This document shows positions 45,513-54,094 of a stretch of 64,000 nt of DNA, piece after piece (the stretch's first letter is position 1; each line of letters starts with the position of its first letter). The notes beneath the pieces are model-generated. The model ran no database searches. It was given only the letters and a program-made list of their open reading frames with translations, and had not been told where the DNA came from. The stretch is taken from NCBI GenBank assembly GCA_015207195.1, contig JADEXJ010000012.1, positions 1 through 64,000 of the forward strand. The letters run 5' to 3'. Source of the DNA: Pleurocapsales cyanobacterium LEGE 10410 (lineage in GTDB: Bacteria > Cyanobacteriota > Cyanobacteriia > Cyanobacteriales > Xenococcaceae). Made by a program: the position numbers and the translations under genes.

Positions 45513-45827
45513 CTATGAACAGGATTTAGTATGACTAATTCCCTCGGCAGACTCTAGATTTTCCGCTGCTTCAGTCAAAACTTGAGAATTAACCCTTTTT
45601 AAAGTATGAGCGCGCTCGATTAGAGTAGCAGTCTGAGTTAAAACGTCGGAATCGACATCGGGCTGACGAAATAAAGCGATTAAACCCCGATCGTAGTTAG
45701 AGGCGATCGCCAAAAAAGCACCCCCTAAAATATACATCGGTAGCGGTAACATAAATTGCTTCAACCAAATACCAAATTCAGCCAACACAAACAAAATACC
45801 TACCCCAACCAACCAAGCTTTGAGCAT
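45513..45827 (-). CDS. hypothetical two-helix membrane protein
   Basis: A 104-residue protein with two hydrophobic helices (about 3-22 and 30-45) and a cytosolic helical tail (HTLKRVNSQVLTEAAENLESA). I do not recognise a family. It is preceded by a clear AGAGGAGAAAG-type ribosome-binding site shortly upstream of the start, and follows the DUF427 gene in the same direction. Confidence 0.6.
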   Translation of the reverse strand: MLKAWLVGVGILFVLAEFGIWLKQFMLPLPMYILGGAFLAIASNYDRGLIALFRQPDVDSDVLTQTATLIERAHTLKRVNSQVLTEAAENLESAEGISHTKSCS

Positions 45828-45887
45828 TACTTTCTCCTCTAACCAATTAATCAGATTGTCAATTGTTTATGGTTAATTGTCAATTAT

Positions 45888-46388
45888 TCACCATCCCCAA
45901 CTACCCGCTCCACCTTTGAATGGACCTACTATATTACTGGTAATCCAGCCACCATAAAAGTCTCCTACTTGTGCTTTTACCAGTTCGCCATCAACATAGC
46001 AAGCATCCATCTTACTGGGATAGAAAGCTACATAATCTTTGATTGGCGCAAAATTTTCCGTCGGTTGAGTATAGTACCAAGCTGCATTACCGATGTACTT
46101 GTCTTCGACTGTCAAATCATAATAGCTCGCCATACCTTTCCATTCACAAAACGATCTTTGTGAAGTTGCTGGCTTGAGGTATTCGGTTTTGAGATCTGCG
46201 GGGGGAATATAATATACGGGAGGATGGCTTGTTTCTAATACTCGATAGGTATTGCTGCTATCAGCGATAGTTACCCCATTTACCACAATTTTAATTTGTT
46301 GAGACGACCTTTCTAAACGCGGTGGGCGAGGATAATCCCAAACTGATTCCTGTCCTGGCTGAGGTTCAATGCGTTGCGGATGAGTCAT
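45888..46388 (-). CDS. DUF427 domain protein
   Basis: A 166-residue DUF427 protein, shown by VNGVTIADSSNTYRVLETSHPPVYYIPP and CEWKGMASYYDL in the expected order, with VAFYPSKMDACYVDGE near the end. The family has a beta-tent fold; its role is unknown. It lies 58 bp past the start of the ProA-like gene end, in the same direction. The call is by recognisable motif, the function is open. Confidence 0.9.
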   Translation of the reverse strand: MTHPQRIEPQPGQESVWDYPRPPRLERSSQQIKIVVNGVTIADSSNTYRVLETSHPPVYYIPPADLKTEYLKPATSQRSFCEWKGMASYYDLTVEDKYIGNAAWYYTQPTENFAPIKDYVAFYPSKMDACYVDGELVKAQVGDFYGGWITSNIVGPFKGGAGSWGW

Positions 46389-46446
46389 GGAATTGATTAC
46401 TAATTATTTGCGAAGCTGATCCCTTTAGGGACTGATTACTAATTGC

Positions 46447-47691
46447 CTACCCCTGAACTACCTGTTTGACCGTAGTAAAAGTTTCTACACTAATCAAACC
46501 TTGGCGATATCCTTTTTGGTTAGACATTCCTAAAAAGACACCTTCTCCACCTTCAGGATTGCGGGAAAATTTTGGCGAGGTGTTGATATAAACCAAGGCA
46601 CTATCGATACCTCGAACAAATTGACGGCTTTCTTGATAGGATTCTGTCACGATACAGTCTGCATGACCGCTACTATACCGATTGATCCAAAAAACAGCCT
46701 GGGGCAAGTCGTTGATGTAACGAAACGCTACTACCTTATTTAAATATGGTTTTCTCCATTCTCCAGATTTCATCAACTTGAGATATTCAGGATGTTCTTC
46801 TACGATTGTTTCGTCTCCCCTCAACTTAAATCCCTGCTGCTGCAAACTATTAAATAATGAGCGCAAAGCTGAAGGTTTGATATTACGATTAACCAATACT
46901 TTTTCGATCGCATTTACCGCATCAGGTTCACTATCATGACTATCAACAATTACCTGACGAGCCTGTTCTAAATCTCCGCTGAGCGACCAGTAGAGGTAAC
47001 AATTGCCAATAGTGGTTTTTAAAACTGTTGCCGTTGCTTTTTCTGCTACTTGCTGTACCAAACTAGGGCGACCATAAGGAATCACCAAATTCAAATAGCG
47101 GTCTTGAATCACCAAGTCTTGAACCGTGATCCCCAGATCGGGAGAAATAATTTCAATCGAGCTTGAAGGTAGATCGGTATTGGCGATCGCTTTTTTGAGA
47201 ATAGTTGCAATGGTTTGGTTAGAGTTACTGGCAGTGCTGCACCCCCTGGTAATCAGGCTATTTCCCGTTTTTAAACACATTCCTGCTGCGATCGCTGCTA
47301 GTTCGGGAAAAGCTTCATATATTAAGGCAATTGTTCCTAAAGGGATCAGCTGGCAATAAGTTTGAGATGGCTCTAGCTGGTAGGGAGCATTAATCAAGCG
47401 TCTTGTCGGATCTGGAGATTTAGATAACTGCTTCAAAATTGAAACCGTCATTTGCAATCTTTCTGGGGTTAACTTTAACCAATCAGCTATCGGTTCAGCA
47501 ACCGCCATTTCTCGGCTCATTTCCAAATCTATAGTGTTAGCCTCAAGAATTTCATCAAAACTAGCTTCCATTGCTTCAGCCAACACCGACACTCCTAGCC
47601 TTCTTTTCTCTCCCGATATCCGAGCTAGTTGTGCAGCAGCTTTATGAGATTCTCGAACTATGGTCAGTACTCGGTCTGATGAACTTTGCAT
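46447..47691 (-). CDS. ProA-like protein lacking the catalytic cysteine
   Basis: A 414-residue member of the glutamate-5-semialdehyde dehydrogenase (ProA) family in the aldehyde dehydrogenase fold, with PLGTIALIYEAFPE (116-130) and CLKTGNSLITRG (139-150). At the place of the catalytic cysteine (CNxxETLLVN in E. coli) it has V259-N260 (AVNAIEKVLVN). The C-terminal RGPMG segment is also altered. It is therefore probably not an active proline enzyme, and a true ProA is expected elsewhere. The gene next upstream is a membrane protein. Confidence 0.85.
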   Translation of the reverse strand: MQSSSDRVLTIVRESHKAAAQLARISGEKRRLGVSVLAEAMEASFDEILEANTIDLEMSREMAVAEPIADWLKLTPERLQMTVSILKQLSKSPDPTRRLINAPYQLEPSQTYCQLIPLGTIALIYEAFPELAAIAAGMCLKTGNSLITRGCSTASNSNQTIATILKKAIANTDLPSSSIEIISPDLGITVQDLVIQDRYLNLVIPYGRPSLVQQVAEKATATVLKTTIGNCYLYWSLSGDLEQARQVIVDSHDSEPDAVNAIEKVLVNRNIKPSALRSLFNSLQQQGFKLRGDETIVEEHPEYLKLMKSGEWRKPYLNKVVAFRYINDLPQAVFWINRYSSGHADCIVTESYQESRQFVRGIDSALVYINTSPKFSRNPEGGEGVFLGMSNQKGYRQGLISVETFTTVKQVVQG

Positions 47692-47701
47692 TGGTTTGCT
47701 A

Positions 47702-48115
47702 TTAATGCCGATAGACTACAAATAACGACAGAATCAGCAGTGTAATAAAAAATAAAAATATCACTGCCCAAGAAATGATACTCTGCGTACTTAGCCAACG
47801 CAATAGTAAAGGCAACATAATCATCAACAAAATAGCGGAGGCGAACGTCAACACTACCATTGCGGATAAATAGCTTTGTGTCCAACGGGCATAGACGTTT
47901 TTCCAGCGATTTCCCGTCCACTGCCAAGACTTTTTTTGATAGATGGATGACAGTTGTTCGATCACCTGCCCATCTTTTTTAACCACAAAAATCTGCTGAC
48001 AGCGATCGCACCCTAAAGCTTCGGTCAAAACAATCGGTTTCAAACTGCCTTTGCGTCTGCAAGGGCAAGGATATTCACTACTTAAATCTATTTTCTGTTT
48101 TTTATAAGGACGCAC
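47702..48115 (-). CDS. zinc-ribbon-like small membrane protein
   Basis: A 137-residue protein with GTG start. The N-terminal part has cysteines in a CPCRRKG...CDRCQ pattern suggesting a metal-binding knuckle, then two membrane helices (about 85-108 and 113-135) near the C-terminus. I do not recognise a named family, though similar proteins accompany proA-like genes in cyanobacteria. It ends 10 bp before the ProA-like gene, so the two are probably co-transcribed. Confidence 0.65.
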   Translation of the reverse strand: MRPYKKQKIDLSSEYPCPCRRKGSLKPIVLTEALGCDRCQQIFVVKKDGQVIEQLSSIYQKKSWQWTGNRWKNVYARWTQSYLSAMVVLTFASAILLMIMLPLLLRWLSTQSIISWAVIFLFFITLLILSLFVVYRH

Positions 48116-48284
48116 AAGTATCGATTGAAGTTATTAAAATTTGATTGTTAGATATACTGCGACAAAGATTTATTTTTTAAATATATTATCTTTTGCGGTT
48201 TTCTCAGCACTCCTCAATTTAATTTTAATAAAGCCATAAACTTTTGATACAGCTTCAACCTTCAAATTTATTTAAGATTTTTAA

Positions 48285-48356
48285 AGCGGGTGACGCGATT
48301 CGAACGCGCGACATTCACCTTGGCAAGGTGACGCTCTACCACTGAGCTACACCCGC
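48285..48356 (-). tRNA. tRNA-Gly (GCC)
   Basis: A 72-nt cloverleaf: acceptor GCGGGTG/CACCCGC, D arm with GCTCAGTGGTAGAGC, anticodon stem TCACC/GGTGA around loop TTGCCAA (anticodon GCC), and T arm with GTTCGAATC. No CCA is encoded. Confidence 0.97.
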
Positions 48357-48483
48357 ATAACTTGCCTGACTTAATTATAATGAACGATTTTGAAATCTAT
48401 GTCAACTATTTTTAGGCAAATGACAAAGAATCAGTGACAACAAACATCCAGCTATTTGGCTTCTCACAAATCAGCTCTAAAAA

Positions 48484-49767
48484 TTATTGATTATTAATAA
48501 TCAACTGTTTATTGGCTATTTCTGAATATAATCGTTCCAGCTTGGTAATATTTTGACGTAGGGTATATCTTTCCAGTACTCTTTGTCGAGCCTTGTTGCC
48601 TAATAAATTGGTCATTTCGGGATGATTATGGAACAGAGGCAGTAAAATTTTGAGTTGTGCTGTAACTCCTTGAGTATCCAAGACTACTCCTGCCCCATCT
48701 TGCAATACTTCGCCATCTGCACCTGCATCTGTAGCCAAACAAGCCACACCACAAGACATTGCTTCAAGTAGGGAAATTGACAAACCTTCGACCAAAGAAG
48801 GCAAAATGAACACGTCGGCTGCTCGAAGAATATCAATGCGCTGTACTTCATCGGCAACAAAACCGAGCCAAGTAATATTATGTTCTTTGCCATAATGAGG
48901 CTGGAGAGAGCTTCTAATTGGACCATCTCCCACAATTAGCAACTGACAATCATCTCCCAGGTTGACTATTTTCCAAGCTTTGAGCAAAGCCTCAATGTTT
49001 TTCTCGGCTGCAATACGACCTTGATAGACGAACAGTTTTTTAGCTCTTAACTGATATTTGAGGCTAGAATAACCAGGAGAATACTTACATTCATCAACGC
49101 CATTGGGAATAATCACCACGCGATCGCCAGGAACTCCTAATTTAATTAATAACTCCCGCTGGATTTCGCTAAAGACAATCACTCTGTCGTAACGGGCGAG
49201 AAATGGTGCGTATAGCTGGTAAGTCAAGTATTGGGTACTAGACTTGAGATTACGAATTTTGCTATCGAAGGGAGGGTGAAAAGTAGCAACCACAGGAATA
49301 TCTAATTCCTCACAAATGTCTGGCAGCAAGAAATCTAAAGGAGATAGAGTCAAAGAAGCGTGGACTAAATCTGGTTTTAGCTGAGCTAGCGATCGCAACA
49401 ATACCTTGCTAGATTTTAGGGTGGGGATAGTATAAACCTGAGATTTATAGATGAATGGCAGGGGAATCTCATGGCAATTTGACCAACGGTCAGAGCAGGC
49501 TCCGTCGTTGTACGGCGGAGTAATCTCTGACGAAGTTTGAGGAAGCCCCGTCATTTCATTTATCCTCGAATGGGGACGGCGGGGTCTCTCTAACCAACGA
49601 TGGTGATGCTGTTGATATTCTCGATGATGTTCGTAACTGTTTTGCGATTGAGAGAAATGCAGGAAGCTAACCTGATAGTCTCTATCTAACAGTGCGTTGG
49701 TTATTTCCCGACCATAGGTTACATTGCCACAAAAGGGCGATTTTTTTCCCAGCCAAGCGATATGCAT
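48484..49767 (-). CDS. family 4 glycosyltransferase with in-frame insertion
   Basis: A 427-residue GT4 enzyme that begins MHIAWLGKKSPFCGNVTYG. The C-terminal donor-binding half includes YQGRIAAEKNIEALLKAW, LPSLVEGLSISLLEAM and the EX7E-type region. In the N-terminal half the protein carries 37 extra residues (about 57-93) between the beta strand FLHFSQ and the conserved PLPFIYKSQVYTIPT. This insertion corresponds to 111 bp flanked by ACCAACG copies. Enzyme activity could be normal if the loop is tolerated. Acceptor unknown. Confidence 0.87.
   Translation of the reverse strand: MHIAWLGKKSPFCGNVTYGREITNALLDRDYQVSFLHFSQSQNSYEHHREYQQHHHRWLERPRRPHSRINEMTGLPQTSSEITPPYNDGACSDRWSNCHEIPLPFIYKSQVYTIPTLKSSKVLLRSLAQLKPDLVHASLTLSPLDFLLPDICEELDIPVVATFHPPFDSKIRNLKSSTQYLTYQLYAPFLARYDRVIVFSEIQRELLIKLGVPGDRVVIIPNGVDECKYSPGYSSLKYQLRAKKLFVYQGRIAAEKNIEALLKAWKIVNLGDDCQLLIVGDGPIRSSLQPHYGKEHNITWLGFVADEVQRIDILRAADVFILPSLVEGLSISLLEAMSCGVACLATDAGADGEVLQDGAGVVLDTQGVTAQLKILLPLFHNHPEMTNLLGNKARQRVLERYTLRQNITKLERLYSEIANKQLIINNQ
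49482..49599. mobile_element. small palindromic insertion (PATE/MITE-like) inside the GT4 gene
   Basis: Direct repeats ACCAACG at 49482-49488 and 49593-49599 flank a segment that forms a nested hairpin: GTCAGAG/CTCTGAC (49489-49495, 49525-49531) outside CTCCGTCG/CGGCGGAG (49500-49507, 49513-49520). The period is 111 bp, exactly 37 codons, so the frame is kept. Confidence 0.6.
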
Positions 49768-49989
49768 TCAAATGCTCTTTCTTCTAGGCAACTACAACAG
49801 ATAAATCAAGATCTAACTAGTAATAACAGTCGATCGCGTTTCTCAGTTAAATTGCTAAGGGATGATAATCGGGAAGCTTCCCAGATTTATATTTACCCTA
49901 AACCACTTCAAAATGAACTATCTTGCTCACTAACTAGAGAATTACTAGGGGATTGTTATTTATTAGCTTTAGTTAATTTACCAGATTAG
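49762..49989 (+). CDS. hypothetical 75-residue protein, doubtful
   Basis: A short frame that begins in the same ATGCAT that starts the divergent GT4 gene and ends just before the MFS gene's 3' end. The amino-acid make-up is ordinary, but no motif is recognised and no ribosome-binding site is visible. Its promoter would have to lie inside the GT4 gene. It may be chance, or an unannotated small protein; I place low weight on it. Confidence 0.3.
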   Translation: MHSNALSSRQLQQINQDLTSNNSRSRFSVKLLRDDNREASQIYIYPKPLQNELSCSLTRELLGDCYLLALVNLPD

Positions 49990-50026
49990 GGGTGATGTCT
50001 TGCTTTTTCCTCCAGAAATCGACCTG

Positions 50027-51421
50027 TTAAGACTTGTTTTGCCCTGAGGACAACCGCTCTAAATTATCTTCAGCCTGCGTCATATACCAGGTTAAAACTC
50101 CTCCTACCGCAGCGATCGCCCCTAGACCTAAAATTACAGACGATAAGCCAAAACGTGCTTCAGCTTCGGCAGCTAACACCAAGGGTAAAGATAGGGCAAT
50201 ATTAACCGCGTTGTTTTGTAAACCAAAAACTTTGCCCCTCATTGCCACAGGAGTTCTCGACTGGATCGTAGTTTGCATGGGGACACCTACCAAAGCTGCA
50301 AACGCTCCGAGTAATGCCGTCATTGTCAAAGCCAACCACAGATTTTGAGTGGCGAAAGATAACCCGACTAAAGACACTGCTACTCCAATTGAACCTGCCA
50401 AACTCAAACGAGCGCGATCGCTCTGTTGTCCTTTACTACCTAAAATAGCAGCACTTGCCCCCATACCAACTCCTGCTGCTGCCAGCAAGAATCCAAATTC
50501 TTCGGCTTCGATTTGCGGAATTTTATCCGCCATGCTTACCGCCAATACTGCCAGGGCTGCAAAAATTGAAAACAAAATTACCAATTGAATCAAAGCGTTA
50601 CGCACCCGATGATTTTCCCCCAAATATTTAATACCGTCTTGAATATCCTGCCAGGGGTGAGGCTGCTCATGTTCCTCCAGCTCTAGTTGTTCTCCTGTTT
50701 GCAAGGCAAGTAAAATAATTCCTGCGATCGCATAAGCTCCTCCGACCAAAATTTCTTTACCAATGTTTCCTGGTAAACCGATCTGTGAAGCGAGACTATC
50801 GGCTATGTCTAACAAAGGTTCACCTATAGCGAATCCCACGATCAGCAATGCCATCATCGTAGTGGTATAGAGGGAGTTCGCAGCCAGCAAATGCTTGTCT
50901 TTGACAATTAAAGGAATCACAGCCTGCTCGGCGGGGGCAAAAAACTGAGTCAAGGTAGAAACCGCAAAAGTAATTCCCAACATCAAACCAAACCCCAATG
51001 GTATAGCCGTAGATATATTTTCTCCCTGAGAAACCAACAGCAATGGAGGCAAAGTCAACACTAATACTCCGCGCAACAAATTAGAAACAACTAAAATGGG
51101 CTTTTTTTTCCAGCGGTCTACGTACACCCCCGCCAAGGAACCAAACAAAACCGCGGGAATGGTAAAAGCAATCATAATGGGTGATACCCACTTGCTAATT
51201 GGCTGATTCGGTAACTGAAATCGATTGGCAACGATTGCAATCATCAAAACCAAATAAACTTTATCGGCTAATTGAGAAAATATTTGACCACTCCACAAAA
51301 TCAAGAAGCGGTTGTTTTTTAATACAGGAGCAAAACCTTCTGAATCAATTTTGCCTGTTGTGGTTAAGGTAGTTTGCTCGTCTAGGGGATTTTCTGAAGT
51401 TTCTGATTCCGACAGTCGCAT
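50027..51421 (-). CDS. MFS transporter
   Basis: A 464-residue major facilitator with about 12 membrane helices. An MFS motif A-like loop (AGVYVDRWKKKPIL) lies between the second and third helix, and the middle loop is acidic (ETGEQLELEEHEQPH near residue 241). It is in the same direction as recO and ends an apparent conserved cyanobacterial run of deoC, recO and MFS. Substrate unknown; an efflux role is plausible. Confidence 0.87.
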   Translation of the reverse strand: MRLSESETSENPLDEQTTLTTTGKIDSEGFAPVLKNNRFLILWSGQIFSQLADKVYLVLMIAIVANRFQLPNQPISKWVSPIMIAFTIPAVLFGSLAGVYVDRWKKKPILVVSNLLRGVLVLTLPPLLLVSQGENISTAIPLGFGLMLGITFAVSTLTQFFAPAEQAVIPLIVKDKHLLAANSLYTTTMMALLIVGFAIGEPLLDIADSLASQIGLPGNIGKEILVGGAYAIAGIILLALQTGEQLELEEHEQPHPWQDIQDGIKYLGENHRVRNALIQLVILFSIFAALAVLAVSMADKIPQIEAEEFGFLLAAAGVGMGASAAILGSKGQQSDRARLSLAGSIGVAVSLVGLSFATQNLWLALTMTALLGAFAALVGVPMQTTIQSRTPVAMRGKVFGLQNNAVNIALSLPLVLAAEAEARFGLSSVILGLGAIAAVGGVLTWYMTQAEDNLERLSSGQNKS

Positions 51422-51441
51422 TTTATATGATTGAACTTATT

Positions 51442-52302
51442 TTAAAATTCGATATAGAGGCTATCTACTAGATTAGCCGAACGAATCGTCTTACCTATAT
51501 GATATTGGATATAATCTCGCAAAATTTTCTCAATTCTCACCCAAGCAGTCTCTGGCTCTAGCTCTGCTGCTTGTTCTTGGGCTACAAATAATTTTGAAGG
51601 TAAACAATGGCGATTTAACTGTTGCAGTATTGCTAATTCCATGCCGTTAATTCGGCAATCTATTTTCGGCAGACGAACATTATAGCTTTCCTCATCATCG
51701 AGTTCCTGCTGTTGTTTTTGTCCTACGGCTCGAATTGCTTCCAAGTCAAGAATTCCCCCTCCCTCAAAGCTAAATCCCACACGCCACTGAGCAGAATCTA
51801 AATTGGGCTGAATCATTTGTTGTGTCACGCAGCAGTCGAATACCTGGGGGGTTAAACCAGCGATCGCTAGTAAATGAAACACTGCCTGTGTCAGATAGGG
51901 ATACACTGATTCCTGAGAATCGAATGCCTCGATACGCTTCAAGTGTTCGTTCAGCAACTCATACAGTTCTGGTTGTGGTTGTTCATCTACCGCCAAAGCT
52001 AGAGCCAGTTCTCCCAAATATTGAGCAGAGGCTAGCTTACCTAAATCGCGACTCAAACCAGGATAAGTATAGAGGGTATCCGCTTGAATAATCTTATCAA
52101 GCGATCGCCCTTTAATTAACAACAGCTCATTAACCACAAACAGTTCGGTTCTGCCCCGCAAATGTGATTTGTGCTTTTTTGCCCCTGGCGCAACCGCACG
52201 AATTAAACCATACTCTGGAGTCAATACTGTTACCAGGCGATCGTTTTCCTTCAGCGATGAGCCTTTTAAAATAATTCCTGTAGCTTTATATTTCTGATTC
52301 AT
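51442..52302 (-). CDS. recO: DNA repair protein RecO
   Basis: A 286-residue protein with the OB-fold N-terminus (YKATGIILKGSSLKENDRLVTVL), the conserved AVAPGAKKHKSHLRGRTELF segment, and a helical C-terminal domain. RecO anneals single-stranded DNA and loads RecA together with RecR. Its gene is 20 bp upstream of the MFS gene on the minus strand. The usual zinc cysteines of some RecO proteins are not evident apart from the single CCVTQ segment. Confidence 0.93.
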   Translation of the reverse strand: MNQKYKATGIILKGSSLKENDRLVTVLTPEYGLIRAVAPGAKKHKSHLRGRTELFVVNELLLIKGRSLDKIIQADTLYTYPGLSRDLGKLASAQYLGELALALAVDEQPQPELYELLNEHLKRIEAFDSQESVYPYLTQAVFHLLAIAGLTPQVFDCCVTQQMIQPNLDSAQWRVGFSFEGGGILDLEAIRAVGQKQQQELDDEESYNVRLPKIDCRINGMELAILQQLNRHCLPSKLFVAQEQAAELEPETAWVRIEKILRDYIQYHIGKTIRSANLVDSLYIEF

Positions 52303-52337
52303 GTTACGCGATCGATTGGCTTGATTGAAATTTCAGG

Positions 52338-52556
52338 GTTGTTAGTTGTTAGTTGTACCCCTGTTAAGGTGAGCGTTTGTACTAACACAATCTCGCAGTA
52401 TTTAACGAAATAAAAGGGTTATAGAAGATTTTTGGGCTTCGTAGGGTGGGCATTGCCCACCCTACCAACACTTGTGAGGCGATCGCCAACACGAAACCCT
52501 GATAAATCCGAGGTAGTATTTTTGTTCACCTTAACAGGGGTAGTTGTTAGTTGTTA
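52338..52556. repeat. interrupted heptamer array (GTTGTTA) around a MITE
   Basis: GTTGTTA copies at 52338-52344 and 52345-52351 before the element and at 52543-52549 and 52550-52556 after it. The MITE appears to have inserted into a continuous array. Confidence 0.75.
52356..52542. mobile_element. TA-flanked MITE with 15-bp terminal inverted repeats
   Basis: The ends CCCCTGTTAAGGTGA (52358-52372) and TCACCTTAACAGGGG (52526-52540) are perfect inverted repeats and each is flanked by TA, as for IS630/Tc1-type elements. The 183-bp body has no coding capacity. It includes a palindrome with arms GTAGGGTGGGCA and TGCCCACCCTAC (52441-52465). Confidence 0.8.
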
Positions 52557-52585
52557 GCTTTTGACTGAATTGCAGATTACTATAT

Positions 52586-53260
52586 TTACTTCATTGATTC
52601 ATTTTGTTGTCGCAGCAAATCTACCCCGCGAGAAGTACCCAGACGAGTTGCACCAGCTTGAATAAGTGCGATCGCGCTATCGTAGGTACGTATACCCCCC
52701 GAAGCCTTGATCCCAATTTGTCCTTTAGTAATTTCTCGCAAAATTTTGACATCTTCGACGGTTGCGCCACCGAACCAGCCCGTACTGGTTTTGAGATAGG
52801 CTACTCCCGCATCCAGACATATTTCTCCTGCTAATCTTTTTTCTCCCTCGGTTAGAACGGTAGTTTCTAAAATCGCTTTGATAGTTTGTCCCGTTTCCGA
52901 GCAAATTTGAGCTATTTCGCGATATATTTTGTCAGTTTCTCCCGATTTGAGCCAGCCAAGGTTTATTACTACATCTAGCTCCGTTGCTCCGTTTTCTACA
53001 GCTTCCTGTGCCTCATAAAGTTTGACTGCTGAGGTTACAGCACCAGTAGGAAACCCAATCACCGTACAAACATTGGGCTTTTTATCGTGCAACAGTTCTT
53101 TTGCCTGTCTCACCGCAGTTGGATAAACACAAACTGAGGGAAAATTATATTGCCATGCTTCTTGACATATCTGTTTAACTTCGTCGGGAATAGCACTGGG
53201 TTTGAGTAGGGTATGCTCGATGTAGGTAGCAAGATCGATATCTGTCCGCTCAATAGCCAT
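52586..53260 (-). CDS. deoC: deoxyribose-phosphate aldolase
   Basis: A 224-residue class I aldolase that splits 2-deoxyribose 5-phosphate into glyceraldehyde 3-phosphate and acetaldehyde. The Schiff-base lysine is in AYLKTSTGW (near 156), and further conserved parts are [10 protein letters not shown] and KASGGIRT. Length is typical. It precedes recO in the same direction, but a 283-bp gap with a MITE now separates them. Confidence 0.95.
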   Translation of the reverse strand: MAIERTDIDLATYIEHTLLKPSAIPDEVKQICQEAWQYNFPSVCVYPTAVRQAKELLHDKKPNVCTVIGFPTGAVTSAVKLYEAQEAVENGATELDVVINLGWLKSGETDKIYREIAQICSETGQTIKAILETTVLTEGEKRLAGEICLDAGVAYLKTSTGWFGGATVEDVKILREITKGQIGIKASGGIRTYDSAIALIQAGATRLGTSRGVDLLRQQNESMK

Positions 53261-53328
53261 GATTTTAATAGTGAGTAGTTGAATTAACCGTATTAATTGT
53301 TTTGGGTAAGAGACTAATCGGCTGACAT

Positions 53329-53958
53329 TTAACGAACATATCTTCTGGGAATCACAGCCATTTGCTGGTTTATTTCTGTTTCACTTTGCCAATTATCTGC
53401 TGATAAACACTGATATATACCGTTATCGCGCTTCATTAACTGATAACCGATGAATTCGCGTCGCACAGTAGCATAGTCATCGTAATAAATACCGATGATT
53501 TTATTTACTTCCTGTTCGCTGTAAGTTCTTGCGGGGTCAAATTTACTAACTAGCCACCTGAGTATTACCTGACGTTTCTTACGAGAGGCAGGAAGTTCTG
53601 TCACGCGATCGCTCCTCAAATAGTTTTGTAACACCTTTTCTTCCCAGGCTTCTGGACGGGTATTTTTACTCCAGCTAGCCATTTGTTCGGGACTGAATAA
53701 GGACTTGTTTAGCTCAGACAGGGTATCTGAATTCAGTCTATACAGATGAGTATTACCCTGCGATCGCATTGCTACTAAATTCAGTTCTTTTAGTTTATTA
53801 AGATGATGAGAAACCGTTGGTTCTTTTAGCTGCAAACGTGCAGCCAAATCTTCTACGCTACACTCTGTTTGTGAGAGAATTCCCACTAGCTTAAGGCGGT
53901 TTTCATTGGCTAATACTTTAAAAAAACTCAGTAGAGTATCAAAATTTAGCTCGACCAT
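53329..53958 (-). CDS. ArsR-type regulator with DUF2087 domain
   Basis: A 209-residue transcriptional regulator. A winged helix-turn-helix of the ArsR type (about 5-75, with [12 protein letters not shown] and [14 protein letters not shown]) is followed by a DUF2087 domain (about 120-190, with [23 protein letters not shown] and [10 protein letters not shown]). The family's signal is unknown. A pair of ATTAGAATT boxes lies just upstream of the start, so it probably controls itself. Confidence 0.87.
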   Translation of the reverse strand: MVELNFDTLLSFFKVLANENRLKLVGILSQTECSVEDLAARLQLKEPTVSHHLNKLKELNLVAMRSQGNTHLYRLNSDTLSELNKSLFSPEQMASWSKNTRPEAWEEKVLQNYLRSDRVTELPASRKKRQVILRWLVSKFDPARTYSEQEVNKIIGIYYDDYATVRREFIGYQLMKRDNGIYQCLSADNWQSETEINQQMAVIPRRYVR

Positions 53959-53965
53959 GGATCTG

Positions 53966-53990
53966 ATTAGAATTTACTCTAATTAGAATT
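53966..53990. promoter_or_regulatory. ATTAGAATT direct repeat, possible operator
   Basis: ATTAGAATT at 53966-53974 and 53982-53990, with the palindrome TCTAATTAGA between (53978-53987). Directly upstream of the ArsR-type gene, so a self-repression site is likely. Confidence 0.5.
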
Positions 53991-54094
53991 ATATCGAATA
54001 AGCTTTTGTTAGACAACGCAAGATATTTAACCAGAAGTGCCAGCTCAACCGTTAACTCAATCCGTGGCTGGGAATCAACAAAAACCTAGCTAGA

